The position numbers and the translations under genes were made by a program. A DNA stretch of 64,000 nt, taken from assembly GCF_000499205.1 (NCBI RefSeq), contig NZ_AWUK01000047.1, positions 1-64,000 of the forward strand, given 5' to 3'. Shown piece by piece: positions 25,714 through 33,269 of this stretch. The DNA comes from Paenibacillus sp. MAEPY2. GTDB taxonomy: Bacteria; Bacillota; Bacilli; Paenibacillales; Paenibacillaceae. A model generated the notes under the pieces. That model ran no database searches. It saw only the letters and a program-made list of their open reading frames with translations, and was not told where the DNA came from. Position 1 is the first letter of the stretch; the number at the start of each line of letters is the position of its first letter.

Positions 25714-26106
25714 TTAATTTTCCTTTTTAGGCAGATTGAGCTGCCAGTTCACGCCATAACGGTCCTGAACCCAGCCGAACTGTTGACTGACGGGGGATGC
25801 AGCCAGTGGCATCAATACCTCTCCTTCTGTGGATAAGGCTTCGAACAGCCGGGTAAGCTCGTCGGTCGTTTCGCAGTTGACAAACAATGAGATGGCTGGC
25901 GTAAATGCGTGGTAAGCGCTAGTATTGTCGATCGCCATAAAGGTCTGCCCGTTCAGCGTAAATATGGCATGCAGAACTTTGCCGTTATCCTGATAAAACA
26001 TATGCTGAATGGCCGAGTCAGCAAACAAAGAGGTGTACCAGCGAATAGCTTCCTCCGCTTGTCCAGAGAACATCAGAAACGTTGTGATTTTGGATGACGC
26101 ATTCAT
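25714..26106 (-). CDS. PhnB-like VOC (glyoxalase-fold) protein
   Basis: 130-residue protein of the VOC superfamily, PhnB / 3-demethylubiquinone-methyltransferase-like branch. Features are ITTFLMFSGQAEEAIRWYTSLF near the start, FTLNGQTFMAIDN, and a C-terminal QQFGWVQDRYGVNWQLNLP typical of the branch. It has one betaalphabetabetabeta repeat plus extension, so it would act as a dimer. Members are often called resistance or methyltransferase proteins without proof; no specific reaction is claimed. AGGAG lies upstream of the ATG on the minus strand. Confidence 0.88.
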   Translation of the reverse strand: MNASSKITTFLMFSGQAEEAIRWYTSLFADSAIQHMFYQDNGKVLHAIFTLNGQTFMAIDNTSAYHAFTPAISLFVNCETTDELTRLFEALSTEGEVLMPLAASPVSQQFGWVQDRYGVNWQLNLPKKEN

Positions 26107-26206
26107 GAATTATATACAACTCCTTTCAGTGATCTTCAATAGGTTGCAGACGGGGTGAACCGCCTATTCATTCATTGTAACGGAAGCGGAAAAGGAGAGA
26201 TAGTCC

Positions 26207-26668
26207 TTGATTGAAGTGGTAACCGAGATTACAATACATGCCCCCATTGAGCGATGCTTTGACTATGCAAGGGATATTGATATTCATACCCGTACGGTCT
26301 GGAAACATACCCGTGAGCGGGCTATAGCAGGTGTTATAACGGGAAAAATTGGCGAAGGCGATACGGTAACTTTCGAAGCAAGCCATTTCGGGATAAGGCA
26401 GAAGCTGACTTCCCGGATCGCCGAGTACAATCGGCCGCATCTTTTTGTGGATCAGATGGAGAAAGGCGCCTTCAAGAGCATGAGACATGAACACAGCTTC
26501 AGTAAGCTTGGCGAGCAGACCACTTGTATGAGAGACACACTGAGATTTGAAGCTCCTCTTGGTGTTCTGGGATGGGTTGCAGAGCGTATTGTACTCAAGA
26601 GGTACATGCAGGCTTTTCTGGAGAGTCGTAATTTGAAACTTAAGGCGTTGCTTGAGAGCCACAGGTAG
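26207..26668 (+). CDS. SRPBCC (START-like) family protein
   Basis: 153 residues with a TTG start, AAGGAGAG about 8 nt upstream. The opening VTEITIHAPIERCFDYARDIDIHTR is the first strand and helix of the SRPBCC ligand-binding fold. Then come strands around FEASHFGIRQKLTSRI and a long C-terminal helix (VAERIVLKRYMQAFLESRN). It probably binds a hydrophobic small molecule; the function is unknown. It is divergent from the VOC gene and followed by a 52-residue membrane protein. Confidence 0.85.
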   Translation: MIEVVTEITIHAPIERCFDYARDIDIHTRTVWKHTRERAIAGVITGKIGEGDTVTFEASHFGIRQKLTSRIAEYNRPHLFVDQMEKGAFKSMRHEHSFSKLGEQTTCMRDTLRFEAPLGVLGWVAERIVLKRYMQAFLESRNLKLKALLESHR

Positions 26669-26698
26669 AGCCGATCTGTTAAGAGGAGATGATAGGTG

Positions 26699-26857
26699 AT
26701 GGATAACGAATACGTTGTAGGTTGGGGCACGCTTGCCCTTATTAATGCCGGACTTGCTCAGGGAAAAAACAGAAGTGGACGTAACTGGTTTCTGATTTCC
26801 CTGTTATTTGGTCCGTTAGCCACTCTGTTTATCGTGGTGTGGAATAAGCTGGATTAA
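26699..26857 (+). CDS. Small membrane protein, 52 residues
   Basis: Short gene with a strong ribosome site (AGAGGAG). It reads MDNEYVVGWGTLALINAG, then a basic stretch GKNRSGRNW, then one hydrophobic segment FLISLLFGPLATLFIVVW. The GKxRSxxxWFLISLLFGPLA pattern is a common small bacterial membrane-protein motif. It ends 2 nt before the stop of the convergent MFS gene, so both transcripts run into each other unless terminated inside. Function unknown. Confidence 0.72.
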   Translation: MDNEYVVGWGTLALINAGLAQGKNRSGRNWFLISLLFGPLATLFIVVWNKLD

Positions 26858-26858
26858 T

Positions 26859-28079
26859 TTAGTGACCCGTATTCCGATGGATGGATCGATCAAAGACCCA
26901 GAACAGAAGCGCAGCGGTACTAACGCCTGCACCCAGCAAGCTAACACCAGTCCAACCTGCCCAGGCGTACACTTGAGTGGAAGCGATGGAGCCGGTAGCA
27001 CTGCCTATCGAATAAAAGATCATGTAGGCGCCCGTTAAGCGGCTCTGCGCCTCAGGTCGAACTTCATAGATCAAGCTCTGGTTGGTGACATGCACGGCCT
27101 GCACGGCAAGGTCCAGCATAATTACCCCGGCTACAAGCAGCCATAAAGAGTGGTTAACATAGCCTATGGGCAGCCAGGATAGAAGCAATATGACAAGGGC
27201 GATACCCGTTGTCTTTTGTCCAAGTCCCCGATCAGCCAGTTTTCCTGCACGTGCAGCAGCCAGTGCGCCAGCAGCTCCCGCGAGACCAAAGGCTCCAATA
27301 GCAGTATGTGACAAGGAGAATGGTGCAGCACTTAGGGGTAAAACCATGGAAGTCCACAAGGTGCTGAAGGCTGCGAAAATCAACATGGCGAGAACGCCGC
27401 GTACTCGAAGAACAGGCAGTTCACGGTACAATTGCAGGGCAGAAACGATCAATTGGGTGTAGCTTAGTTTTTCTCGCTCCGGTTCGTGTTTGGGGAGTAC
27501 AAGAAACAGGGCGATAATCCCCAGTAACGTCAGACTGGCAGAGAAGAGATAGACCGATCTCCAGCCAATCCAATCATTTAAGGTACCTGCAATGGTTCGC
27601 GCCAGCAATATGCCGATGACAATCCCGCTAGTGACTAGACCGACAATGCGCCCTCGTTCAGACGGTGCAGCGAGGGAGGCGGCAAAGGCAACAAGTGTTT
27701 GAGTAATGACGGCGAGCAGCCCGATAGCCGCCATTCCAATGAATAAAATTTGGCTGGATGATGAGGTACCGACTGCAATCAGGGCGATTACGGATAAAAG
27801 CATCTGGATGATGATCAGCTTGCGCCGATTCAATAGATCACCAAGGGGAACGAGTAATAGCAATCCGAGGGCGTAACAGACCTGGGTTACGGTGATAACG
27901 ATCCCAATGGATGAATGAGGGAGACTGAACTCCTCAGCAATGGAGTCGAGCAAAGGCTGGGCATAATAAATATTGGCTACCACCAGTCCGCTGCATAGGG
28001 CAAATAACAGCGCCACAAGCCGGGACATGCTCGGACGTCCTTCGTTGGAGGGATGTGCTAGATGAGATGGATTTTGCAT
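26859..28079 (-). CDS. MFS efflux transporter
   Basis: 406-residue major-facilitator protein with 12 predicted membrane segments: LVVANIYYAQPLLDSIAEEF in segment 1, LGDLLNRRKLII in the loop after segment 2, and GRIVGLVTSGIVIGILLART near segment 5. The start is placed at 28079 (GAAAGGTGAA upstream); an in-frame extension of 34 residues to 28181 would cross the promoter/operator region and is unlikely. It is divergent from a TetR repressor, with a perfect palindromic operator at 28148. This is the classic arrangement of a drug or metabolite efflux pump controlled by its neighbour. Substrate unknown. Confidence 0.93.
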   Translation of the reverse strand: MQNPSHLAHPSNEGRPSMSRLVALLFALCSGLVVANIYYAQPLLDSIAEEFSLPHSSIGIVITVTQVCYALGLLLLVPLGDLLNRRKLIIIQMLLSVIALIAVGTSSSSQILFIGMAAIGLLAVITQTLVAFAASLAAPSERGRIVGLVTSGIVIGILLARTIAGTLNDWIGWRSVYLFSASLTLLGIIALFLVLPKHEPEREKLSYTQLIVSALQLYRELPVLRVRGVLAMLIFAAFSTLWTSMVLPLSAAPFSLSHTAIGAFGLAGAAGALAAARAGKLADRGLGQKTTGIALVILLLSWLPIGYVNHSLWLLVAGVIMLDLAVQAVHVTNQSLIYEVRPEAQSRLTGAYMIFYSIGSATGSIASTQVYAWAGWTGVSLLGAGVSTAALLFWVFDRSIHRNTGH

Positions 28080-28147
28080 GAATGATTCACCTTTCGTATT
28101 CGAATGTGGTACGTTGGAAGCGGGATGAAAGCTGTTGGATTTAAATA

Positions 28148-28159
28148 TACTGATCAGTA
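28148..28159. promoter_or_regulatory. TetR-family operator, MFS side
   Basis: Perfect 12-bp palindrome TACTGATCAGTA, 70 nt upstream of the MFS start. The same TACTGATC core recurs at 28291. Confidence 0.7.
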
Positions 28160-28253
28160 CATTATGATTCGGAATAAACATACTTTATGCTTGGAGATGA
28201 TGTCAAGAGTTGAAGGGATAAGGCTATATTCTTTTTAGTATATTGAGATGGGT

Positions 28254-28283
28254 TTGACATGGGAATTCAGTATAGCTTAGAAT
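28254..28283 (+). promoter_or_regulatory. tetR promoter
   Basis: Consensus TTGACA, 18-bp spacer, TAGAAT, with an operator starting 7 nt after the -10. Confidence 0.7.
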
Positions 28284-28290
28284 AATTTTA

Positions 28291-28302
28291 TACTGATCGA
28301 TA
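28291..28302. promoter_or_regulatory. TetR-family operator, tetR side
   Basis: TACTGATCGATA, near-palindromic copy of the site at 28148. It sits over the expected transcription start of tetR, consistent with autorepression. Confidence 0.65.
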
Positions 28303-28320
28303 CACAAAGAGGGTGAATGT

Positions 28321-28905
28321 ATGGTTAGACAACGGGAATTTGATACGGATAAGGCATTGGAAGCAGCAATGCAGATATTTTGGGATAAAGGATTTGAAGC
28401 GACATCCTTAAGTGATCTGACAACGAGTATGGGGATTCAGCGCCCCAGTCTATATGCGGCTTTTGGTGACAAAAAGGAATTGTTTGAAACGGCACTTCGC
28501 AGGTATACGACTTTACATGCCGCTCAGGTCAGATCCAGACTTCAGCATACATCCTCTGTAAAAGAGGCCTTCCGTGCATTGTTTGAACATATTGGAGCTG
28601 AAGGGGATGTAACTGATCCTCGTCACGGCTGCTTTTGCATCAATACGATGGTTGAACTGGCTCCGCATGATCCCAAATTGGCTGTTCTTACACGGGAGCA
28701 CCAGATGTATCTGGCGGCGATTTTCAAGGAGACGATTGAACGGGGACAGGAAACCGGGGAATTGTCTGATGATCTTGACGCAATTGCGCTCTCCAAGTCT
28801 CTGGTTGTATCGATGATTGGATTAACCGTTATGATGAAATCGGAGCCGGACCGTTCATTTGTGCAGCAGAGTATAAAGGTTACGTTATCGTTGCTTGAGG
28901 CATAA
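28321..28905 (+). CDS. TetR-family transcriptional repressor
   Basis: 194 residues. The N-terminal helix-turn-helix is FEATSLSDLTTSMGIQRPSLYAAFGDKKELF. The C-terminal ligand domain includes DPRHGCFCINTMVEL, with the Cys-containing segment seen in the branch of short-chain-dehydrogenase/MFS regulators (AcrR-like with a TetR_C-type domain). It is divergent from the MFS pump, with operators on both sides of the intergenic region, so it probably represses both until an inducer binds. A small membrane-protein gene follows 33 nt later and may be in the same transcript. Confidence 0.92.
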   Translation: MVRQREFDTDKALEAAMQIFWDKGFEATSLSDLTTSMGIQRPSLYAAFGDKKELFETALRRYTTLHAAQVRSRLQHTSSVKEAFRALFEHIGAEGDVTDPRHGCFCINTMVELAPHDPKLAVLTREHQMYLAAIFKETIERGQETGELSDDLDAIALSKSLVVSMIGLTVMMKSEPDRSFVQQSIKVTLSLLEA

Positions 28906-28938
28906 GGGAAGTATTTCTTTTACAGAAGGGGTGTTCAT

Positions 28939-29190
28939 ATGGAACGTTATTTTCATAGGATCTACCTTGTCGTTTTATACATTATCGGTGTGCTGCTGAC
29001 GACATATGGCGGGCTGGGGATCATTGAGTTCAGCTTGATTGTGATTGGCATACTTGCTTTTATTGCTATCGTGGGTTCCCTGACTGAGAATGATCAATCG
29101 AAACTGGATAAAATGTTCTGGAAAATACGGTCTTTATTTCAAGTGGCGATTGCGATCCTCATTACGGCGCTGCTTTTTAAACTTTTTTGA
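28939..29190 (+). CDS. Small multi-pass membrane protein, 83 residues
   Basis: Three predicted membrane segments (LVVLYIIGVLLTTYGG; FSLIVIGILAFIAIVG; VAIAILITALLFKLF). The ribosome site AGAAGGGG is present, and a terminator follows. It lies just downstream of the TetR gene, likely cotranscribed. I do not recognise a family. Confidence 0.72.
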   Translation: MERYFHRIYLVVLYIIGVLLTTYGGLGIIEFSLIVIGILAFIAIVGSLTENDQSKLDKMFWKIRSLFQVAIAILITALLFKLF

Positions 29191-29203
29191 ACGGTTAGCA
29201 AGA

Positions 29204-29229
29204 AGCGGGAGTCTACTCCTGCTTTTTTT
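29204..29229 (+). terminator. Rho-independent terminator
   Basis: AGCGGGAG / CTCCTGCT (one G-U pair), 4-nt loop, seven Ts. Confidence 0.85.
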
Positions 29230-29262
29230 GTGTCTGAGGGCATTGGGCAGATGGGGGCTGAG

Positions 29263-29290
29263 TTGATACAATACAGATAGGGTATAGATT
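29263..29290 (+). promoter_or_regulatory. Candidate promoter of the hydroxyacid dehydrogenase gene
   Basis: TTGATA, 16-bp spacer, TAGATT, about 90 nt before the start at 29382. Confidence 0.4.
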
Positions 29291-29381
29291 AAATTAGGAA
29301 TGTATATTATGAGTTACATATGCGGGGTAACATTTTCAAACATTGTTCGATGATGCACATATATGAGGAGGAGATTCAACC

Positions 29382-30356
29382 ATGCAGACGAAGTTGCGTT
29401 GTGCCATATTGGATGATTACCAGAATGTTGCCCTTTCTTCAGCGGATTGGACTCCAATCCTGGATCGGGTTGAGGTTCAGACGTTTAATCATTACTTGGG
29501 ATCAGAAGAGAAGGTTGTTCAGGAACTGCGGGATTTTGAAGTGATTGTGTTGATGCGTGAACGTACACCTTTCCCTGAATCCGTGATCACTCAATTGCCG
29601 AAACTCAAGCTTCTGATTACAAGCGGCATGCGCAATGCCTCCATTGACCTCCAGGCTGCGGAAACAAACGGTGTCATCGTCTGTGGCACGGAAGGAAGCT
29701 CCAATCCACCCACGGAACTGACATGGGCGCTGATTCTGGGCCTGTCCAGACAGTTGGTGACCGAAAATAACGCGCTGCGTTCGAATCGAAACTGGCAGAG
29801 TACAGTTGGCATGGACTTGTACGGAAAAACATTGGGACTGCTCGGATTAGGCAAGATTGGCAGCCGAATGGCACAGATTGCACAAGCCTTTGGCATGAAA
29901 GTGGTCGCTTGGAGTGAGAATTTGACACAGGCAAGTGCAGAAGAACAGGGAGTTCAATGGGCAGAGACCAAGGAACAACTGCTTGAACAAAGCGATATAG
30001 TTTCCATTCATCTGGTGCTCAGTGACCGCACTCATAATCTGATTGGACGAGCCGAGTTCCAACGGATGAAAAATACCGCTTTATTGATCAATACGTCTCG
30101 TGCAGGCATTGTGGATCAAGAGGCGATGGTCGAGGCTTTACAGAATGAGTGGATTGCTGGGGCAGGTCTCGACGTATATGAACAGGAGCCTCTTCCTGTA
30201 AACCATATCCTGCGCACATTGCCTAATCTCTTGGCAACGCCGCACATTGGTTACGTGACTCAAGGCAACTATGCTATTTATTTTAACCATACTGTAGAAG
30301 ATATTGAGATGTTCCTGAAGGGAACACCGATTAGACAACTGCTTCCGAAAAAGTGA
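29382..30356 (+). CDS. D-isomer-specific 2-hydroxyacid dehydrogenase
   Basis: 324-residue NAD(P)-dependent dehydrogenase, interconverting a 2-keto acid and its D-2-hydroxy acid. The Rossmann site is LGLLGLGKIGSRMA (about 147-160). The catalytic set is visible: Arg in NTSRAGIVDQ, Glu in LDVYEQEPLP and His in TPHIGYVT. A ribosome site GAGGAG precedes the ATG. It is monocistronic between a candidate promoter and a terminator. The substrate (glyoxylate, hydroxypyruvate or others) cannot be read from the sequence. It is too short for the ACT-domain forms of phosphoglycerate dehydrogenase. Confidence 0.92.
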   Translation: MQTKLRCAILDDYQNVALSSADWTPILDRVEVQTFNHYLGSEEKVVQELRDFEVIVLMRERTPFPESVITQLPKLKLLITSGMRNASIDLQAAETNGVIVCGTEGSSNPPTELTWALILGLSRQLVTENNALRSNRNWQSTVGMDLYGKTLGLLGLGKIGSRMAQIAQAFGMKVVAWSENLTQASAEEQGVQWAETKEQLLEQSDIVSIHLVLSDRTHNLIGRAEFQRMKNTALLINTSRAGIVDQEAMVEALQNEWIAGAGLDVYEQEPLPVNHILRTLPNLLATPHIGYVTQGNYAIYFNHTVEDIEMFLKGTPIRQLLPKK

Positions 30357-30403
30357 TTGCTCGTAGGTGGGGCTGAGCTATAAGTGTGTGGTGTTTGAAG
30401 ATG

Positions 30404-30457
30404 AAAAAAGGTGTTTCTCAGGACTAAAATTCATTCCTGGAGAACACCTTTTTTTGT
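30404..30457. terminator. Bidirectional terminator between convergent genes
   Basis: AAAAGGTGTT...AACACCTTTT stem extended by a CTCAGGA/TCCTGGAG arm, with A run before and T run after. It serves the dehydrogenase gene and the convergent LacI gene. Confidence 0.88.
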
Positions 30458-30502
30458 GTTATTCGAATGTTGTCCAATAGATCCGTGTCTTCACGACAAC
30501 GC

Positions 30503-31540
30503 TTAGGCGTGTGGTCCTTGTGATGATGAACGGATCATGGCAACACTGGACTCGCGCACAATTAACCTTGGCTCGAATTGAATATGCTCGTAATCGGTGG
30601 TACTCATCTCTCGAATTCGCTTTAACAGCAATTCCGTTGCAAGTCTGGCCACTTCTTCGCCCATAATCGAGACTGAACTGATCTGCGGAGACGAAACGGT
30701 AGTGAATTGGTTGTTGTCAACGCCCACAACAGCAATATCTTCGGGTACACGAACGCCCAGTTCTTTAAACCGATTGACCAATCCGATGGCAACCATATCA
30801 TTAATGGCGTATACGGCATCTGGCATGTGAGTCAGCCCATGAAAATAATCCGCTGCATTGGCTCCCGTATTCAATGAAAAATCTTCTCCGAAATAAACGA
30901 GGGAGATATCTACATGACCTACGGCCTTCTCATAAGCCCGATAACGTTCTTCGATAATGTCTTTAGGGGCACCGGCGTAGGCGATGCGGGTCCGCCCAAT
31001 TTTAATCAGATGTTCCATGACCAGTTTCCCTTCGGGTTGTGAAAGAGAAACGACATCTGCTTTCATGCCAGGCTCCAGCTTTTTGCCGTAATTAATCATG
31101 GAAATGGGAAGGGGAGCTTTATCAATTAGGCCCGGTAATGTTTTGGGATAGGCCAAAGGCATGAAAATAAGCCCGTCCACGTGCAGTTTTTTGATGTTAC
31201 GAATGGTTTCCAGTTCCGTTCTTGCATTTCCCGCCGTATTGATTTGGACCACATGATATCCATGCTGCTTCGCTGTTTGTTCAACAGACCAGGAAATCTC
31301 GGGAATAATGGCGTTGCGTATGTCAGGTACAACCAGTGCAATCTGATGCGTCTGGCGTATTTTTAGACTCTGGGCAGAGGTATTGGGGACAAAACCAAGC
31401 TCCTCAATGGCCTGCATGACTTTCTCACGTGTTTTGCTGCTGATACCTTCCGAGTTGTTGATGGCTCTGGAGACGGTAGCGATGCCTACACCTGCAAGTT
31501 CTGCAACGTCCTTGATCGTAACCTTCTGATCTTTATTCAC
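30503..31540 (-). CDS. LacI/GalR-family transcriptional regulator
   Basis: 345 residues. The N-terminal LacI helix-turn-helix reads VTIKDVAELAGVGIATVSRAIN with the hinge SAQSLKIRQT. The C-terminal periplasmic-binding-like domain has IALVVPDIRN and a typical VAVVGVDNNQF segment. It is divergent from bdhA, and LacI-type palindromes lie just upstream of each gene (31562 and 31891). So it probably represses itself and bdhA, the effector being a carbon metabolite. It is not CcpA: HPr-contact motifs were not looked for in detail, but the local operator pairing points to a dedicated regulator. Confidence 0.93.
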   Translation of the reverse strand: MNKDQKVTIKDVAELAGVGIATVSRAINNSEGISSKTREKVMQAIEELGFVPNTSAQSLKIRQTHQIALVVPDIRNAIIPEISWSVEQTAKQHGYHVVQINTAGNARTELETIRNIKKLHVDGLIFMPLAYPKTLPGLIDKAPLPISMINYGKKLEPGMKADVVSLSQPEGKLVMEHLIKIGRTRIAYAGAPKDIIEERYRAYEKAVGHVDISLVYFGEDFSLNTGANAADYFHGLTHMPDAVYAINDMVAIGLVNRFKELGVRVPEDIAVVGVDNNQFTTVSSPQISSVSIMGEEVARLATELLLKRIREMSTTDYEHIQFEPRLIVRESSVAMIRSSSQGPHA

Positions 31541-31561
31541 GTTTAGTTAACCTCACTTCAA

Positions 31562-31577
31562 TCGGAAACGATTCCGA
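31562..31577. promoter_or_regulatory. LacI-type operator at its own gene
   Basis: TCGGAAACGATTCCGA, 22 nt upstream of the lacI-family start. An imperfect palindrome of the same type as the one before bdhA. Confidence 0.7.
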
Positions 31578-31854
31578 ATTTTGAAAATATGTACAAATGG
31601 AATGACCAAACTATACCTTGATTATAACATTTGAGCCAATAAGTATCCTGTGAATACGATTGAAAGGTCATAGGTATCTATTTTTTAAAAGAGCTGATTA
31701 GCTGTTTTGAAAAATAGAATCCAAAAAAATCTGGGGATAATAGCGCTCGGGAGGTTGTTCTGTCATTGGAGTGGCAGGTGTATTGAAGGCTGGCTTTACT
31801 CCAGAATTATCGGCGTAAAATTCATAATATAGACATAAGTGTGACAAATTATGT

Positions 31855-31883
31855 TTGACAGTCTATTTAAAATGTGACATATT
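31855..31883 (+). promoter_or_regulatory. bdhA promoter
   Basis: Consensus TTGACA, 17-bp spacer, CATATT. A perfect LacI-type palindrome begins 8 nt after the -10. Confidence 0.7.
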
Positions 31884-31890
31884 TGATTTA

Positions 31891-31904
31891 CGGAAACGTT
31901 TCCG
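31891..31904. promoter_or_regulatory. LacI-type operator at bdhA
   Basis: Perfect 14-bp palindrome CGGAAACGTTTCCG around the expected bdhA transcription start, positioned for repression. The central CG is typical of LacI/GalR sites. Confidence 0.78.
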
Positions 31905-31940
31905 ATTATATCAAAACTTATGATCTGGGAGATGAAACAA

Positions 31941-32990
31941 ATGAAAGCATTGCGTTGGCACGGAGTAAAAGATTTGCGTCTCGAAAATATTGATGAACCC
32001 CGCCCTGAACAGGGAAAGGTTAAAATAAAAGTGGAGTGGTGTGGAATCTGTGGCAGTGACTTGCACGAGTACACTGCTGGCCCGATCTTCATTCCGGCTC
32101 AAGCACCGCATCCGCTAACAGGGGAACAAGCACCTCTTGTGATGGGGCATGAGTTTTCAGGACAAGTCGTTGAAGTAGGCGAAGGCGTGACACGTTTTCA
32201 GGCAGGTGATCGCGTTGTGGTTGAACCGATCTATGCATGCGGTCATTGTGAAGCCTGCAAGCAAGGAAAATATAATTTATGCGATCAGATGGGTTTCTTG
32301 GGCCTGGCTGGTGGAGGCGGAGGTTTCTCGGAGTATGTAACGGCTGAGGAAAATATGGTGCATGCCATTCCGGATTCCATCTCGTACGAGCAAGGAGCTT
32401 TGGTGGAGCCTTCCGCAGTAGCTCTTCATGCTGTGCGTCAGAGCAAACTGAAAGTCGGCGACACTGCGGCTGTTTTTGGTGCGGGTCCTATCGGTTTGCT
32501 GGTTATAGAAGCGCTGAAAGCTTCTGGTGCATCGGATATTTACGTCGTTGAATTATCCGAGGAACGTAAAGCCAAAGCGGAAGAACTTGGCGCTATCGTT
32601 ATTGATCCTGCACAATACAATGTTGTGGAAGAAATTCATGCACGGACCCAAGGCGGGGTGAACGTAGCTTATGAAGTGACCGGTGTTCCACGGGTACTGC
32701 AGCAAGCGATTGATTCAACACGTATTGGTGGTGAGTTGATGATCGTCAGCATTTTTGAACAGGAAGCACCGATTCTGCCAAACTCCATTGTCATGAAGGA
32801 GCGTACGGTCAATGGCATTATCGGTTACCGTGATGTATTCCCGGCGGTCATTAGTCTGATGGCTAAAGGTTTCTTCCCGGCAGACAAGCTGGTAACCAAA
32901 CGAATTAACCTGGACGAAGTGGTAGAGCATGGATTTGAAGCACTGCTCAAAGAGAAAAACCAGGTTAAAATTCTGGTGAAAGCAGAGTAA
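31941..32990 (+). CDS. bdhA: 2,3-butanediol dehydrogenase (zinc alcohol dehydrogenase family)
   Basis: 349 residues, converting acetoin and 2,3-butanediol (and related diols) with NAD(H) in the cytosol. Catalytic zinc ligands are C in CGICGSDLHEY, H/E in GHEFSG and E in VVEPI. The structural zinc loop has four cysteines (CGHCEACKQGKYNLC). The long conserved FLGLAGGGGGFSEYV and LVEPSAVALHAV stretches, and the Rossmann GAGPIGLL, closely fit Bacillus BdhA as I remember it. The start at 31941 is chosen for GGGAG 9 nt upstream. It is under the LacI-type operator described separately. It ends with a terminator at 33114. Confidence 0.92.
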   Translation: MKALRWHGVKDLRLENIDEPRPEQGKVKIKVEWCGICGSDLHEYTAGPIFIPAQAPHPLTGEQAPLVMGHEFSGQVVEVGEGVTRFQAGDRVVVEPIYACGHCEACKQGKYNLCDQMGFLGLAGGGGGFSEYVTAEENMVHAIPDSISYEQGALVEPSAVALHAVRQSKLKVGDTAAVFGAGPIGLLVIEALKASGASDIYVVELSEERKAKAEELGAIVIDPAQYNVVEEIHARTQGGVNVAYEVTGVPRVLQQAIDSTRIGGELMIVSIFEQEAPILPNSIVMKERTVNGIIGYRDVFPAVISLMAKGFFPADKLVTKRINLDEVVEHGFEALLKEKNQVKILVKAE

Positions 32991-33113
32991 ATTCCTGGCT
33001 AATAACATCAGAATATAATAGAGTGGAAGTCAGCAAATGGCGATAGGCAACCCAGTTGGAGTTCAACTGGAGCTGATGCTCAATTAGCAGGCAAGCACTT
33101 GAATTATGACGAA

Positions 33114-33152
33114 TAGACAACGCATCTCCGGATGCGATTGTCTATTTTTTTT
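33114..33152 (+). terminator. Rho-independent terminator after bdhA
   Basis: TAGACAACGCATC / GATGCGATTGTCTA (one bulge), TCCG loop, eight Ts. The 120 nt between bdhA and this hairpin hold only a small CCAGTTG/CAACTGG repeat. Confidence 0.88.
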
Positions 33153-33173
33153 GCACAGATCGGGCGGAATTTG

Positions 33174-33202
33174 TTGCAAGTAGGTTTCGTTTTACATAAT
33201 AT
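33174..33202 (+). promoter_or_regulatory. Promoter of the secreted Asp-box protein gene
   Basis: TTGCAA, 17-bp spacer, TAATAT. An operator-like palindrome starts 5 nt downstream. Confidence 0.65.
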
Positions 33203-33207
33203 GAAAA

Positions 33208-33222
33208 GATACAATTTGTATC
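33208..33222. promoter_or_regulatory. Operator-like palindrome shared with hpaB promoter
   Basis: GATACAATTTGTATC (7-bp arms around a central T), preceded by A. The identical 16 nt occur at 42539-42554, in the same place relative to that promoter. Confidence 0.7.
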
Positions 33223-33269
33223 ATTTTGGTGTAAAGGTGTTATTTCATTAAATGAAGGAGGAAGCGGAC

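Noticed and set aside
28080..28181. N-terminal extension of the MFS transporter
   Set aside because: It would overlap the palindromic operator and precede the best ribosome site; the hydrophobic protein begins naturally after 28079.
33052..33070. CCAGTTG/CAACTGG inverted repeat after bdhA
   Set aside because: Short, without a T run and not beside a promoter; no support for a terminator, attachment site or operator.
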